A stretch of 64,000 nucleotides of DNA, from the NCBI RefSeq assembly GCF_022429565.1, contig NZ_CP092487.1, positions 584,001 to 648,000 of the forward strand, given 5' to 3'. Shown one piece after another: positions 1-10,211 of this stretch (position 1 is its first letter; each line of letters starts with the position of its first letter). Made by a program: the position numbers and the translations under genes. The notes under the pieces are model-generated. The model was given only the letters and a program-made list of their open reading frames with translations. It did no database searches and was not told the origin of the DNA. This DNA is from Lutibacter sp. A64. GTDB lineage: Bacteria > Bacteroidota > Bacteroidia > Flavobacteriales > Flavobacteriaceae.

Positions 1-2
1 CA

Positions 3-116
3 AAACCAACACACGGAAATATTATTCGTTTTGCGCCGCCATTGGTTATGAATAAAGAACAATTGTTAGATTGTGTTGAAATTATTAAAAAAACAATATT
101 AGAATTTAAAATTTAG
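3..116 (+). CDS. rocD: Ornithine aminotransferase, C-terminal fragment (cut by window edge)
   Basis: The first in-frame stretch reads [17 protein letters not shown] and ends at a TAG at 114-116, so only the last 37 residues are visible. The motif [13 protein letters not shown] followed by a helix ending in EF is the C-terminal signature of PLP-dependent ornithine--oxo-acid aminotransferases, which interconvert ornithine and glutamate semialdehyde. The start and the PLP lysine lie outside the window. The assignment rests on this short but characteristic tail; another class-III aminotransferase is possible but less likely. Confidence 0.75.
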   Translation, partial: KPTHGNIIRFAPPLVMNKEQLLDCVEIIKKTILEFKI

Positions 117-137
117 TTGTTTTAAAATTAGAACATA

Positions 138-168
138 AAAAAAAGCGGCTTAAAAGCCGCTTTTTTTA
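138..168. terminator. Bidirectional intrinsic terminator between rocD and the helicase gene
   Basis: An A-run, the stem AAGCGGC/GCCGCTT with a short TTAAAA loop, and a T-run form a symmetric hairpin. It can stop both the rightward rocD transcript and the leftward helicase transcript, which converge here. Confidence 0.85.
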
Positions 169-181
169 TAAAATATATTTT

Positions 182-1984
182 TTATCCTTTTCTTCTTCTT
201 GAAGAGCCGTTAGAATTATCGCGTTTTCTGCCAAAACCGCTAGTGTTTCCACCTTCTTTACGGTCTTTACTACGTCTTCTTCCGCCACCGCTTCGGCTGT
301 TTTCATTTTTACCACCATCTCTTCTTCTTCGGCCACTTCCGCTACCGCCTCTGCCAGATCGTTTTTTTTCTGTAATTTCAACATTTACGCCTCTGCCTTC
401 AAAATTAACATCGTTTTCTTGGAAAGAAGCAATGGTTTCATCTTTATAATTTTTATCTAATTCAAAAAATGAGAAGGTGTCTAAGATTTCAATTTGACCA
501 ATTTCTATGTTTTTTGCAATTTGTTGATCGTTAATTAAACCGATAAGTTTTGCAGGGTTTAATCTGTCTTTTCTTCCAATATTTATAAAGAAACGAGTCA
601 TATTTTCATCATCTCTTCTTTTTCCTCTGCTATCTCTATCGTTACCTCTCATTTGATCACTGTCATTTAAGTCAGGAGCATTTTCATAATAAGAAAGAAA
701 AGTATTAAATTCTAAAGAAACAAATCGTTTAATTAATTCTTCACGACTTAAATCTTCTAATTTTTCATAAATAGAAGGTAAGAAATCGTTAATTTCAGTT
801 TCATTAACTTTAATGTCGTGAACTTTATCAATTAATTTAAATAATTGATTTTGGCAAATTTCTTTTCCAGTAGGAACGGGAGTGCTTATAAATTTTTTTC
901 CAATAATTCTTTCAATTGGACGTAATTTTCCTTTTTCTCTACCTGTAACAATTGCAATAGAAATTCCTTCTTTACCTGCACGTCCAGTTCTACCACTACG
1001 GTGTGTGTAAGATTCTATTTGATCTGGTAATTTGTGGTTAATTACATGTGTTAAATCATTAACATCTAACCCTCTAGCAGCAACATCTGTAGCTACTAAA
1101 AGTTGTAAATGTTTTTTGCGGAATTTTTCCATAACGCTATCGCGTTGTGCTTGAGATAAATCTCCGTGAAGTGAATCTGCGTTGTAACCATCTTTAATTA
1201 ATTTATCTGCAATTTCTTGAGTTTCTCTACGAGTTCTACAAAAAATAATGCTATAAATATCAGGATTTACGTCTGCTATTCTTTTTAATGCAGCATATCT
1301 ATTTCTTTCTGAAACAACATAATATTGATGAGAAACTTGATCTGATCCTTTATTTTTTTCACCAGAAGTAATCTCAACTGGTTTGTGTAAGTATTTTTTA
1401 GCAATGCTTTCTACTTCTCTTGGAAATGTTGCAGAAAATAATAAAGTTTGTTTTTCTTCTGGAGTAACAGCAAGAATTTTATCTAGTTCATCTTTGAAAC
1501 CCATATTAAGCATTTCATCAGCTTCATCTAAAACTAACCATCTTAAATTGTCTAGTTTCAATTGTCTTCTATTAATAAGATCAACTGTTCTACCAGGAGT
1601 GCCTACTACAATTTGAGCACCTTTTTTTAGTTTTCTAATTTGTTCTTCAATATTAGCACCACCATAAACTGCTGCTACATTACACCCTTTAGAGTATTTT
1701 GAAAATTCTTCAATATTATTTGCAATTTGAAGCGCTAACTCTCGTGTTGGCGATAAAATTATAGCTTGTGTGTTTTTGCTTCCTAAATCAATTTGTTCTA
1801 AAATTGGTAAGCTAAACGCTGCTGTTTTTCCTGTACCTGTTTGTGCAAAAGCTTTTAAATCATCTGTTGATGCTAGTACTTGTGGAATTGCTTTTGATTG
1901 GATTTCTGTAGGATTTTCATATCCCAAATCGGTAAGAGCCTTAATAATATCTTTATTAAGACCTAATTCTTTAAATGTCGACAT
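182..1984 (-). CDS. deaD: DEAD-box ATP-dependent RNA helicase (DeaD/CsdA type)
   Basis: This 600-residue protein unwinds RNA using ATP and probably acts in ribosome assembly or mRNA turnover, especially in the cold. Visible motifs in order are the Q-motif region (PTEIQ), Walker A AQTGTGKT, PTREL, DEAD in VLDEADEML, SAT in LFSATFP, VATDVAARGLD and HRSGRTGRAG. After the two RecA lobes comes a DbpA-type RNA-binding domain (about residues 465-545, starting TRFFINIGRKDRLNP). A low-complexity Arg/Gly/Lys/Ser tail of about 55 residues follows, as is common in Bacteroidota homologs. A TACCTTTG -7 box on the minus strand at 2039-2046 implies a leader of roughly 45-50 nt. Confidence 0.95.
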   Translation of the reverse strand: MSTFKELGLNKDIIKALTDLGYENPTEIQSKAIPQVLASTDDLKAFAQTGTGKTAAFSLPILEQIDLGSKNTQAIILSPTRELALQIANNIEEFSKYSKGCNVAAVYGGANIEEQIRKLKKGAQIVVGTPGRTVDLINRRQLKLDNLRWLVLDEADEMLNMGFKDELDKILAVTPEEKQTLLFSATFPREVESIAKKYLHKPVEITSGEKNKGSDQVSHQYYVVSERNRYAALKRIADVNPDIYSIIFCRTRRETQEIADKLIKDGYNADSLHGDLSQAQRDSVMEKFRKKHLQLLVATDVAARGLDVNDLTHVINHKLPDQIESYTHRSGRTGRAGKEGISIAIVTGREKGKLRPIERIIGKKFISTPVPTGKEICQNQLFKLIDKVHDIKVNETEINDFLPSIYEKLEDLSREELIKRFVSLEFNTFLSYYENAPDLNDSDQMRGNDRDSRGKRRDDENMTRFFINIGRKDRLNPAKLIGLINDQQIAKNIEIGQIEILDTFSFFELDKNYKDETIASFQENDVNFEGRGVNVEITEKKRSGRGGSGSGRRRRDGGKNENSRSGGGRRRSKDRKEGGNTSGFGRKRDNSNGSSRRRKG

Positions 1985-2038
1985 TCTGTATATATTATTG
2001 ATTTACAGACGCCCATCTATAAACCGGTTAAAAACGTG

Positions 2039-2046
2039 CAAAGGTA
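2039..2046 (-). promoter_or_regulatory. Bacteroidota -7 box for the DEAD-box helicase gene
   Basis: The minus strand reads TACCTTTG, an exact match to TAnnTTTG, 55 nt upstream of the start codon. No clear TTG -33 element is seen at the usual spacing. Confidence 0.6.
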
Positions 2047-2075
2047 CACTTAAAATCGATGCGAAGCATTAAAAA

Positions 2076-3467
2076 TTAATTTTTTTCTAATTTATTTAAT
2101 TCAGAATTAAACTTTTGGCTATCTAAATAGGTAAATCCATTGGTTACTATTCCTTTGTTATTTACCATAATTGTTCTTGGGTAACTACTTGTAAGATAGT
2201 TGTGTGCATAACTATTCTTAGTAAGTTTAAATTGGTTATTAAGGTCTAATAAATTTAAATCTGGGTCTGAGGTAAATGCTCTCGAGTTTGGCTGCATATT
2301 TATACCAACAAACAGTATTTTAGGGTGTTTTTTTACTAAATAATTAATTCTTTTGGTTAAATATTCTAAAGACATATGCTCTGCCGACCAAAAATAAATA
2401 ACAGTATTATTGTTTTTTATAACCTTTTTAATATTTAAGATAGAATTGTTATAAGATTCAATTTCAAAATCTTGTAAAGGCTCTTCATTTAAAACATATT
2501 TGCTGTCGTTTACTAAATTTTTTACTTGTGTAAGGTAAGTTTCATCTGTACAGTTATCTAAAAATATATTTAAAGTTTCTTTATTAATAGAGCAGGTAGA
2601 TTCACTCTTTAAAAAATCTTCTATTACAATACTTTTTAATAGTGCATTTTTAAAATCTTCAAGTTTTACATTTTCTACTATTGCATTTAATAAGTTTATA
2701 GTAATGTCTGATTTAGTACTATCTTTTTCTTTTTGTTGGTAACTTAAATTAAATAAGTAGTTAATTACATAGTTTCTATAAGGGTAAAAAGATAAAAAAT
2801 TAGCTTCGTTTAAATTTACTTGTTTTCTGTAATTGTAAAAATCAGATGAAATATCTGGGAAATTTTTTAATCTATGTGCTCTTTTATAATACAAAGGGTA
2901 TAGTTCCTTTAATCTATAAAGAGGGTAATGTATAGCCGTATTTGTTAATTTTTGAAAACCCGTAGTAATGTTTTCTCTGTTTTTAGAGAATTCATTATAA
3001 ATGGCTTGTCTTTTTTTAGCAAGCGAATCTATTTTAAATTGAAAATCAGCTTCATTTAAATAAAAATATCGAAACATTTTGGCTTCTTCTTTTTCATTTT
3101 GTAAAAATAAATTAATTAAAAACTCATTTTTACTGCTTCCTCTACCTGAATAAACGATAGATTCATCAAAATCCCAAGTATTTAGGCGTACTAAAATACT
3201 ATCACTAGGCTCTATGTATACATATTGAAATTCGTTTGCATGTTTAAATGTATATAAACCTTCTTCAAAATTTTTATATTCGGCAATAAACCTATTGTCT
3301 GGTTTAAGAGGTAGCGTGTCTATTACTTTGTCATTTTTTAATAATAGAACAAAATTTGTTCTAGGATTTACTACTTGACCTCCAAAATAGGTTAACGAAT
3401 TATTTCTTTTAGTTGAGTTACAACTAAAAAGAAAAAGGGTTAATATAGAGCTTATTAAATATTTCAT
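2076..3467 (-). CDS. Lipoprotein with a C-terminal thioredoxin-like fold, no CxxC
   Basis: A 463-residue predicted lipoprotein: the N-terminus has a hydrophobic stretch ending LFLFSC, a lipobox, so it should be membrane-anchored in the periplasm. The long middle (about residues 30-340) is helical, charged and matches nothing I recognise. The last 110 residues (VIYFWSAEHMSLEYL, then LFVGINM, then YPRTIMVNNKG) follow the TlpA/thioredoxin-like pattern, including the cis-Pro region. The WCxxC catalytic pair is replaced by WSAEHM, so oxidoreductase activity is unlikely. It is preceded by its own -7 box and divergent from the ABC-F gene. Function unknown. Confidence 0.7.
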   Translation of the reverse strand: MKYLISSILTLFLFSCNSTKRNNSLTYFGGQVVNPRTNFVLLLKNDKVIDTLPLKPDNRFIAEYKNFEEGLYTFKHANEFQYVYIEPSDSILVRLNTWDFDESIVYSGRGSSKNEFLINLFLQNEKEEAKMFRYFYLNEADFQFKIDSLAKKRQAIYNEFSKNRENITTGFQKLTNTAIHYPLYRLKELYPLYYKRAHRLKNFPDISSDFYNYRKQVNLNEANFLSFYPYRNYVINYLFNLSYQQKEKDSTKSDITINLLNAIVENVKLEDFKNALLKSIVIEDFLKSESTCSINKETLNIFLDNCTDETYLTQVKNLVNDSKYVLNEEPLQDFEIESYNNSILNIKKVIKNNNTVIYFWSAEHMSLEYLTKRINYLVKKHPKILFVGINMQPNSRAFTSDPDLNLLDLNNQFKLTKNSYAHNYLTSSYPRTIMVNNKGIVTNGFTYLDSQKFNSELNKLEKN

Positions 3468-3485
3468 AATTATATGAATTCTCTA

Positions 3486-3493
3486 CAAAAATA
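3486..3493 (-). promoter_or_regulatory. -7 box for the thioredoxin-like lipoprotein gene
   Basis: The minus strand reads TATTTTTG, matching TAnnTTTG, 19 nt upstream of the ATG, so the leader would be about a dozen nucleotides. Confidence 0.5.
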
Positions 3494-3596
3494 CATACAA
3501 CTTTAGGTATTGCTTGTTAATAAGGTGTTAAATCTAAACATAAAACAATCTAAAAAGATTACTTAGAATTAAATGTTTATAGTAAATCTATTTTAG

Positions 3597-3604
3597 TACT
3601 TTTG
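3597..3604 (+). promoter_or_regulatory. -7 box for the ABC-F gene
   Basis: TACTTTTG matches TAnnTTTG and lies 29 nt upstream of the ABC-F start codon at 3633. Confidence 0.6.
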
Positions 3605-3617
3605 CAGCGAATTTTAA

Positions 3618-5258
<1,641 letters not shown>

Positions 5259-5307
5259 ACTACAACTAGTGTTGAACGTTTAAAAGTAGAGCGTTTAATA
5301 GTTTACT

Positions 5308-5389
5308 AGAGACTGTCTAGAAAGTAGTATTTCGTCAACCTGAATTAAATTCAGAAAGGCGATGTCTTTTTAGACAGTCTCTTTTTTTG
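5308..5389 (+). terminator. Intrinsic terminator built around a repeat remnant
   Basis: A perfect 12-bp stem, AGAGACTGTCTA (5308-5319) with TAGACAGTCTCT (5371-5382), is followed by seven T. Its loop contains CCTGAATTAAATTCAG next to TTTCGTCA, a remnant of the dispersed hairpin repeat found elsewhere in the window. Confidence 0.8.
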
Positions 5390-5486
5390 TCTTAAATTTT
5401 ATAATTTAAACTTAGTTATTTTTGATGGCTGAACTGTTTTGAAGCCATTTTAAGTCACAATTATAAAGAGAAAAGAATATAAAACT

Positions 5487-6707
5487 TTATTTATAGATTA
5501 AATACTTTGCTCTTATTTTTTTAAAATCTTCAATTGCTGGTTGCCAAGAAGCGTGAATTTCTTCAGCAGTTAATCCATTTTTTAATTGTTGTTCTAGTTC
5601 TAAATTTCCTGCGTGTACCGTAAAAGTTGCTCCAAAGAATTTTTCAGTTTTAGGCGTTTTGTTATAAGCATCAACCAAATATTCAATATTTACAGAATTT
5701 AATTTCTCTAGATCTTTTAAATTTACACCGTAGCATAATTTACCTTTATGTTTTGGTGATTTTGACCCAAAGTTAGGTTGAGGAGTATAGCTAAAATCAC
5801 TTTTAGGAAAAAATGGTGCGCCATATTGTTGAAATTGATTTTCAGTTCCACGTCCTGCATTTATTATTGTTCCTTCAAAAAAACCTAAGCTAGGATATAA
5901 ATTTATGGATTGATCGTTTGGTAAATTTGGTGAAGGGCGAATTGGTAAATGATATGGAATTTGGTGTGTGTAATTTTTTAAAGGAATCACTGTTAAATCG
6001 CATTTAACATTGTTTTTTAGCCAATTTTCACCATTTATCATTTTAGCATATTCGCCAATTGTCATTCCATAAACCAGCGGAACAGGGTGCATACCAACAA
6101 AACTTTTATGTTCCATCTTTAATGTTGGTCCATCTACATAATGCGCATTAGGGTTTGGTCTGTCTAAAACCATTATAGGAATATTATTTTCTGCACAAGC
6201 TTCCATAATATAATGTAAGGTAGAAATATAGGTGTAAAAACGTACACCAACATCTTGAATGTCGAAAACAACCAAATCAATATCTTTTAATTGTTCTGCG
6301 GTAGGTTTTTTATTTTTTCCGTATAATGAAATAATTGGAATTCCTGTTTTTTTATCTACGCCATCATCAACAAGTTCAGCAGCATCGGCTTTTCCTCTAA
6401 AACCGTGTTCAGGAGAAAATACTTTTTTAATAGCTATATTTAGCTGAAATAAACTGTCGACTAAATGTGTATAATTATTGTTTTTTAATAATACCGAAGT
6501 TTGGTTGGCAACAATAGCAATGTTTTTTTGTTTTAAAATAGGTAAATAAAGCTGTGTTTGTTGCGCCCCAGTTACTATTTCTTTTGAAGAAATTTCAGTA
6601 GTTTTTGCTGTATTTGATTTGTTATTAGCGGTATTTGTTTGTCCACAGGAAATCAAACTAAAAAACTGCAAAAAAACTAATAAGAAATATGTATTTTTGG
6701 TCGACAT
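5487..6707 (-). CDS. DUF1343 / NamZ-type exo-beta-N-acetylmuramidase lipoprotein
   Basis: A 406-residue predicted lipoprotein (hydrophobic start ending SLISC, then GQTN). The body matches the DUF1343 family, whose founding enzyme NamZ (GH171) removes N-acetylmuramic acid from the non-reducing end of peptidoglycan fragments. Recognisable segments are IAIVANQTS, FSPEHGFRGKADA, LVVFDIQDVGVRFYTYI, VLDRPNP and the RPSPNLPN loop. It would act in the periplasm on cell-wall turnover products. The gene starts 17 nt from the divergent permease gene, whose -7 box lies inside this coding region. The family call is firm; the enzymatic activity is inferred from family knowledge. Confidence 0.85.
   Translation of the reverse strand: MSTKNTYFLLVFLQFFSLISCGQTNTANNKSNTAKTTEISSKEIVTGAQQTQLYLPILKQKNIAIVANQTSVLLKNNNYTHLVDSLFQLNIAIKKVFSPEHGFRGKADAAELVDDGVDKKTGIPIISLYGKNKKPTAEQLKDIDLVVFDIQDVGVRFYTYISTLHYIMEACAENNIPIMVLDRPNPNAHYVDGPTLKMEHKSFVGMHPVPLVYGMTIGEYAKMINGENWLKNNVKCDLTVIPLKNYTHQIPYHLPIRPSPNLPNDQSINLYPSLGFFEGTIINAGRGTENQFQQYGAPFFPKSDFSYTPQPNFGSKSPKHKGKLCYGVNLKDLEKLNSVNIEYLVDAYNKTPKTEKFFGATFTVHAGNLELEQQLKNGLTAEEIHASWQPAIEDFKKIRAKYLIYK
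6692..6699 (+). promoter_or_regulatory. -7 box for the permease gene, inside the neighbouring coding sequence
   Basis: TATTTTTG matches TAnnTTTG. It lies within the first codons of the divergent NamZ-like gene and 25 nt upstream of the permease TTG start. Confidence 0.5.
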
Positions 6708-6724
6708 AGAAATAAAATATAAAA

Positions 6725-7960
6725 TTGAATTACGAATTATTTATAGCAAAACGTATTATTGCTGCTAAGCAATACAAAAGTAGCATTTCATCTCCAATAA
6801 TAAAAATAGCAATTAGTGCAATTGCTGTTGGAATTATTGTTATGATGATTGCCATTGCAACAGGTTTTGGATTACAAGAAAAAATACGAGAAAAATTATC
6901 TGGATTTAATGGACATATTCAAATTACTAATTTTGATAATAATAACTCTGAAATAACATTAGTCCCTATTTCTAAAAATCAAGATTTTTATCCAGAATTT
7001 AAAAATGTTGGAAATATTAAAAAAGTACAGCCTTATGCTACAAAAGGAGGGATTATAAGAACAGAAACAGATTTTGAAGGGATTATTTTAAAAGGAGTTG
7101 ATAAGGATTACGATTGGACCTTTTTTGAAGAATATTTGGTTGAAGGAATTATACCTGATTTTACAAATAATGTAACAAATGATGTGTTAATTTCTAAAGA
7201 AATTTCTAACAGACTGCATATAAACTTAGGAGATACATTTAATGTTTTATTTGTTAAAGATGATCCTTCAAAAGCACCTTGGTTAAGAGTTGTAAAAGCT
7301 GTTGGAATTTACAATTCTGGATTTCAAGATTTTGATGAAAATTTTGTTATTGGAGATATTCGTCATATTCAAAAAATGAATAGATGGGCTGCAGATGAAG
7401 TAGGCGGTTTTGAAGTGTTAATTGCTAATTTTGATGAAATAAACTTAAAAAGCAACCAAATTTATAAAGAAACAGCATCAACATTAAATAGCCAAAGTAT
7501 TATTGAAAAATACCCAGGAATATTTGAGTGGATAAGTCTGTTTGACAATAATATATACCTTATAATTATAATTATGGTTTTGGTTGCAGGTATAAATATG
7601 ATTACTGCTTTGCTGGTTTTAATTTTAGAAAGAACACAAATGATTGGTATTTTAAAAGCCTTAGGAAGCACCAATGTAGGTATTAGAAAGGTGTTTTTAT
7701 ACAATGCAGGTTATTTAATTTTAAAGGGACTTTTTTGGGGTAATTTAATAGGTTTAAGTATTTTATTAGCTCAAAAATATTTTGGATTTATCACTTTAAA
7801 TTCAGAAACATATTATGTTAGTGAAGCTCCAGTTTATTTAGATGTAGGGTATATAATTTTACTTAATATTTGTACGCTTTTATTGTGTTTATTAATGCTA
7901 ATTGTACCTACCTTATTAATAACTAAAATAGATCCTGTAAAATCTATTAAGTTTGAATAA
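6725..7960 (+). CDS. LolC/LolE-like ABC transporter permease (FtsX family)
   Basis: A 411-residue inner-membrane protein of the lipoprotein-releasing type. One N-terminal membrane segment (about residues 25-50) is followed by a large periplasmic domain. Three further segments (about 275-300, 330-350, 375-400) complete the MacB/FtsX topology. Such permeases extract lipoproteins from the inner membrane with a LolD ATPase, which is not adjacent here. The start is TTG: NYELFIAKRI immediately after it is the conserved beginning of flavobacterial homologs and no ATG fits. The GNAT gene follows after 21 nt, so the two are probably cotranscribed. Confidence 0.85.
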   Translation: MNYELFIAKRIIAAKQYKSSISSPIIKIAISAIAVGIIVMMIAIATGFGLQEKIREKLSGFNGHIQITNFDNNNSEITLVPISKNQDFYPEFKNVGNIKKVQPYATKGGIIRTETDFEGIILKGVDKDYDWTFFEEYLVEGIIPDFTNNVTNDVLISKEISNRLHINLGDTFNVLFVKDDPSKAPWLRVVKAVGIYNSGFQDFDENFVIGDIRHIQKMNRWAADEVGGFEVLIANFDEINLKSNQIYKETASTLNSQSIIEKYPGIFEWISLFDNNIYLIIIIMVLVAGINMITALLVLILERTQMIGILKALGSTNVGIRKVFLYNAGYLILKGLFWGNLIGLSILLAQKYFGFITLNSETYYVSEAPVYLDVGYIILLNICTLLLCLLMLIVPTLLITKIDPVKSIKFE

Positions 7961-7981
7961 TAATTTTTAATTTTAATAAGA

Positions 7982-8434
7982 ATGGTGTTTAGAAAAGCAA
8001 CTGTAAAAGATGTTTCTAAAATTGTTGAAATAATTGCAGATGATAAACTTGGTGTAAAAAGAGAGCATTTTACAAATCCTTTAGCAGAATCGTATTTTGA
8101 GGCTTTTAAGGTAATTGATGCAGATAAAAATCAAGAGCTTATGGTTGTTGAAGATGAAAATTCTGAAATTGTTGCAACATTTCAATTGTCATTTATTCAA
8201 TACCTAAATTATTGCGGCGGCTTAAGAGCGCAAATAGAAGTTGTTCAAGTTAGAAAAGATAAAAGAGGCTTAGGTATTGGCAAACAAATTTTTAAATGGG
8301 CTATTGCTCGTTCAAAAGAAAAAAAAGCATTTTTACTTCAGCTAACAAGCGATAAGAAAAGACCAAAAGCTATAAAGTTTTATGAAAGTTTAGGGTTTAA
8401 AGCTTCTCATGAAGGAATGAAATTACATTTTTAA
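7982..8434 (+). CDS. GNAT family N-acetyltransferase
   Basis: A 150-residue single-domain acetyltransferase. The acetyl-CoA site is visible as VQVRKDKRGLGIGKQIF (R/Q-x-x-G-x-G/A), followed by AIKFYESLGFKASHEGMKLHF, the typical GNAT beta-bulge and C-terminal strand. It would move an acetyl group from acetyl-CoA to an amine; the acceptor cannot be read from sequence. It follows the permease gene at 21 nt and is convergent with prfC, with no strong terminator in the 47-nt gap. Confidence 0.88.
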   Translation: MVFRKATVKDVSKIVEIIADDKLGVKREHFTNPLAESYFEAFKVIDADKNQELMVVEDENSEIVATFQLSFIQYLNYCGGLRAQIEVVQVRKDKRGLGIGKQIFKWAIARSKEKKAFLLQLTSDKKRPKAIKFYESLGFKASHEGMKLHF

Positions 8435-8481
8435 CCCTTTCAATTATTCAACATGAATTCTTTCTAACTTTTTAACTAAAC

Positions 8482-10068
8482 TTAAAACTCACTGGTAAAG
8501 TGTAGTTTAACTGTTGGATATTTGCTTTGCGTCATTTGAATTGTAAATGCAGAATCTGCTAAAAATACCAATTGTCCTTGTTTATCTTTAGCCAAAAAGC
8601 GTTGTTTTACTCTCTTAAACTCTTTAAATTCTTCATTTTTAGGGTTTTCAGGACTTACCCAACAAGCTTTATGTACAGGAAGATTTTCGTAACTACATTT
8701 AGCACCATATTCGTGTTCTAAACGGTATTGGATCACTTCGTATTGTAGTGCACCAACGGTGCCAACTATTTTTCTTCCGTTTAAATCTAAGGTAAATAAT
8801 TGCGCTACACCTTCATCCATTAATTGGTCTAAACCTTTGTAAAGTTGTTTAGATTTTAAAGGATCGGCATTGTTTACATAACGGAAATGTTCAGGAGAAA
8901 AACTTGGAATCCCTTTAAAGTTTAGTATTTCACCTTCTGTTAATGTATCTCCAATTTTAAAGTTTCCTGTATCTTGTATCCCAACAATATCACCAGGAAA
9001 AGATTCATTTACAATTTCTTTCTTTTCTGCAAAAAATGCATTTGGACTAGAGAACTTCATTTTTTTATTTAAACGTACGTGCAAATAAGGAGCGTTTCGT
9101 TTAAAAGTTCCAGATACAATTTTTATAAAAGCCAATCGGTTTCTGTGGTTAGGATCCATATTTGCATGGATTTTAAATACAAAACCAGCTAATTTTTCTT
9201 CTTTAGAATCAACCAAACGTTCTTCAGATTTTTTTGGTTGAGGAGATGGCGCAATTTCAATAAAACAATCTAATAATTCTTTTACTCCAAAATTATTTAA
9301 TGCAGAACCAAAAAACACCGGTTGTAATTGACCTTTTAAATAAGCTTCTTTATCAAAATCTGGATATACTTCGTCTACAATTTCTAATTCTTCACGTAGG
9401 TTTTCGGCCCATTTTTCGCCAATAATAGAATCTAATTCTGGATTGTTAATATCTGTAAATTCAACACCTTCAGAAACAGTTTGTTTATTATCTCCAGAAA
9501 AAACATTTATTTTCTTTTCGTATATATTATAAATACCTTTAAAATCGTATCCCATACCAATTGGGAAACTTAGCGGACAAACTTTTAAGCCTAATTTTTG
9601 CTCAACTTCATCTAACAAATCAAACGCATCTTTACCTTCACGGTCTAATTTATTTATAAAAACTATCATTGGTATATTACGCATTCTACATACTTCTACC
9701 AATTTTTCAGTTTGTTCTTCAACACCTTTTGCAACATCAATTACAACAATTACGCTATCTACAGCGGTTAAAGTTCTAAATGTATCTTCAGCAAAATCTT
9801 TATGTCCAGGTGTATCTAAAATGTTTATTTTTTTGTCTTTGTAGATAAAAGCCAATACAGATGTGGCTACAGAAATTCCACGCTGACGTTCAATTTCCAT
9901 AAAATCGGAAGTTGCTCCTTTTTTAATTTTATTATTTTTTACAGCACCAGCTTCTTGTATAGCGCCACCAAATAATAATAATTTCTCTGTTAATGTTGTT
10001 TTACCAGCATCTGGATGCGATATAATTCCAAAAGTCCTTCTGCGTTGTATTTCTTCTAAAAAAGCCAT
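8482..10068 (-). CDS. prfC: Peptide chain release factor 3 (GTPase)
   Basis: This 528-residue translational GTPase recycles RF1/RF2 from the ribosome after termination. G-domain motifs are clear: SHPDAGKTTLTEKLL (P-loop), RGISVATSV (switch I), DTPGHKDFAEDT (G3), INKLDREGKD (G4) and a G5 region. EF-Tu-like domain II and an RF3-specific C-terminal domain follow. Length is right for RF3, distinct from EF-G (about 700 residues) and LepA (about 600). A TATATTTG -7 box sits 19 nt upstream of the ATG on the minus strand. Confidence 0.97.
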   Translation of the reverse strand: MAFLEEIQRRRTFGIISHPDAGKTTLTEKLLLFGGAIQEAGAVKNNKIKKGATSDFMEIERQRGISVATSVLAFIYKDKKINILDTPGHKDFAEDTFRTLTAVDSVIVVIDVAKGVEEQTEKLVEVCRMRNIPMIVFINKLDREGKDAFDLLDEVEQKLGLKVCPLSFPIGMGYDFKGIYNIYEKKINVFSGDNKQTVSEGVEFTDINNPELDSIIGEKWAENLREELEIVDEVYPDFDKEAYLKGQLQPVFFGSALNNFGVKELLDCFIEIAPSPQPKKSEERLVDSKEEKLAGFVFKIHANMDPNHRNRLAFIKIVSGTFKRNAPYLHVRLNKKMKFSSPNAFFAEKKEIVNESFPGDIVGIQDTGNFKIGDTLTEGEILNFKGIPSFSPEHFRYVNNADPLKSKQLYKGLDQLMDEGVAQLFTLDLNGRKIVGTVGALQYEVIQYRLEHEYGAKCSYENLPVHKACWVSPENPKNEEFKEFKRVKQRFLAKDKQGQLVFLADSAFTIQMTQSKYPTVKLHFTSEF

Positions 10069-10086
10069 TTATAAAATTTTGAGGTG

Positions 10087-10094
10087 CAAATATA
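10087..10094 (-). promoter_or_regulatory. -7 box for prfC
   Basis: The minus strand reads TATATTTG, an exact TAnnTTTG match, 19 nt upstream of the prfC start. Confidence 0.6.
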
Positions 10095-10186
10095 AGCTAT
10101 TCTTATTGAAAGATTGAAGTATTGAATAATTCAAAATAGAAGATTTTTTCAACTTTTAAATCTTTTAGTTTTGAATAATCTTTTTG

Positions 10187-10194
10187 TAGATTTG
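10187..10194 (+). promoter_or_regulatory. -7 box for idi that decides its start codon
   Basis: TAGATTTG matches TAnnTTTG. A GTG at 10194 that would extend the idi reading frame overlaps the last base of this box, so it lies upstream of any transcript made here. Translation must begin at the ATG at 10212 or 10215. Confidence 0.65.
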
Positions 10195-10211
10195 TGACAA
10201 TTCAAATAAGT

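Noticed and set aside
166..449. Short ORFs on both strands over the helicase C-terminus
   Set aside because: They are shadows of the Arg/Gly/Ser-rich tail; low-complexity composition explains the open frames.
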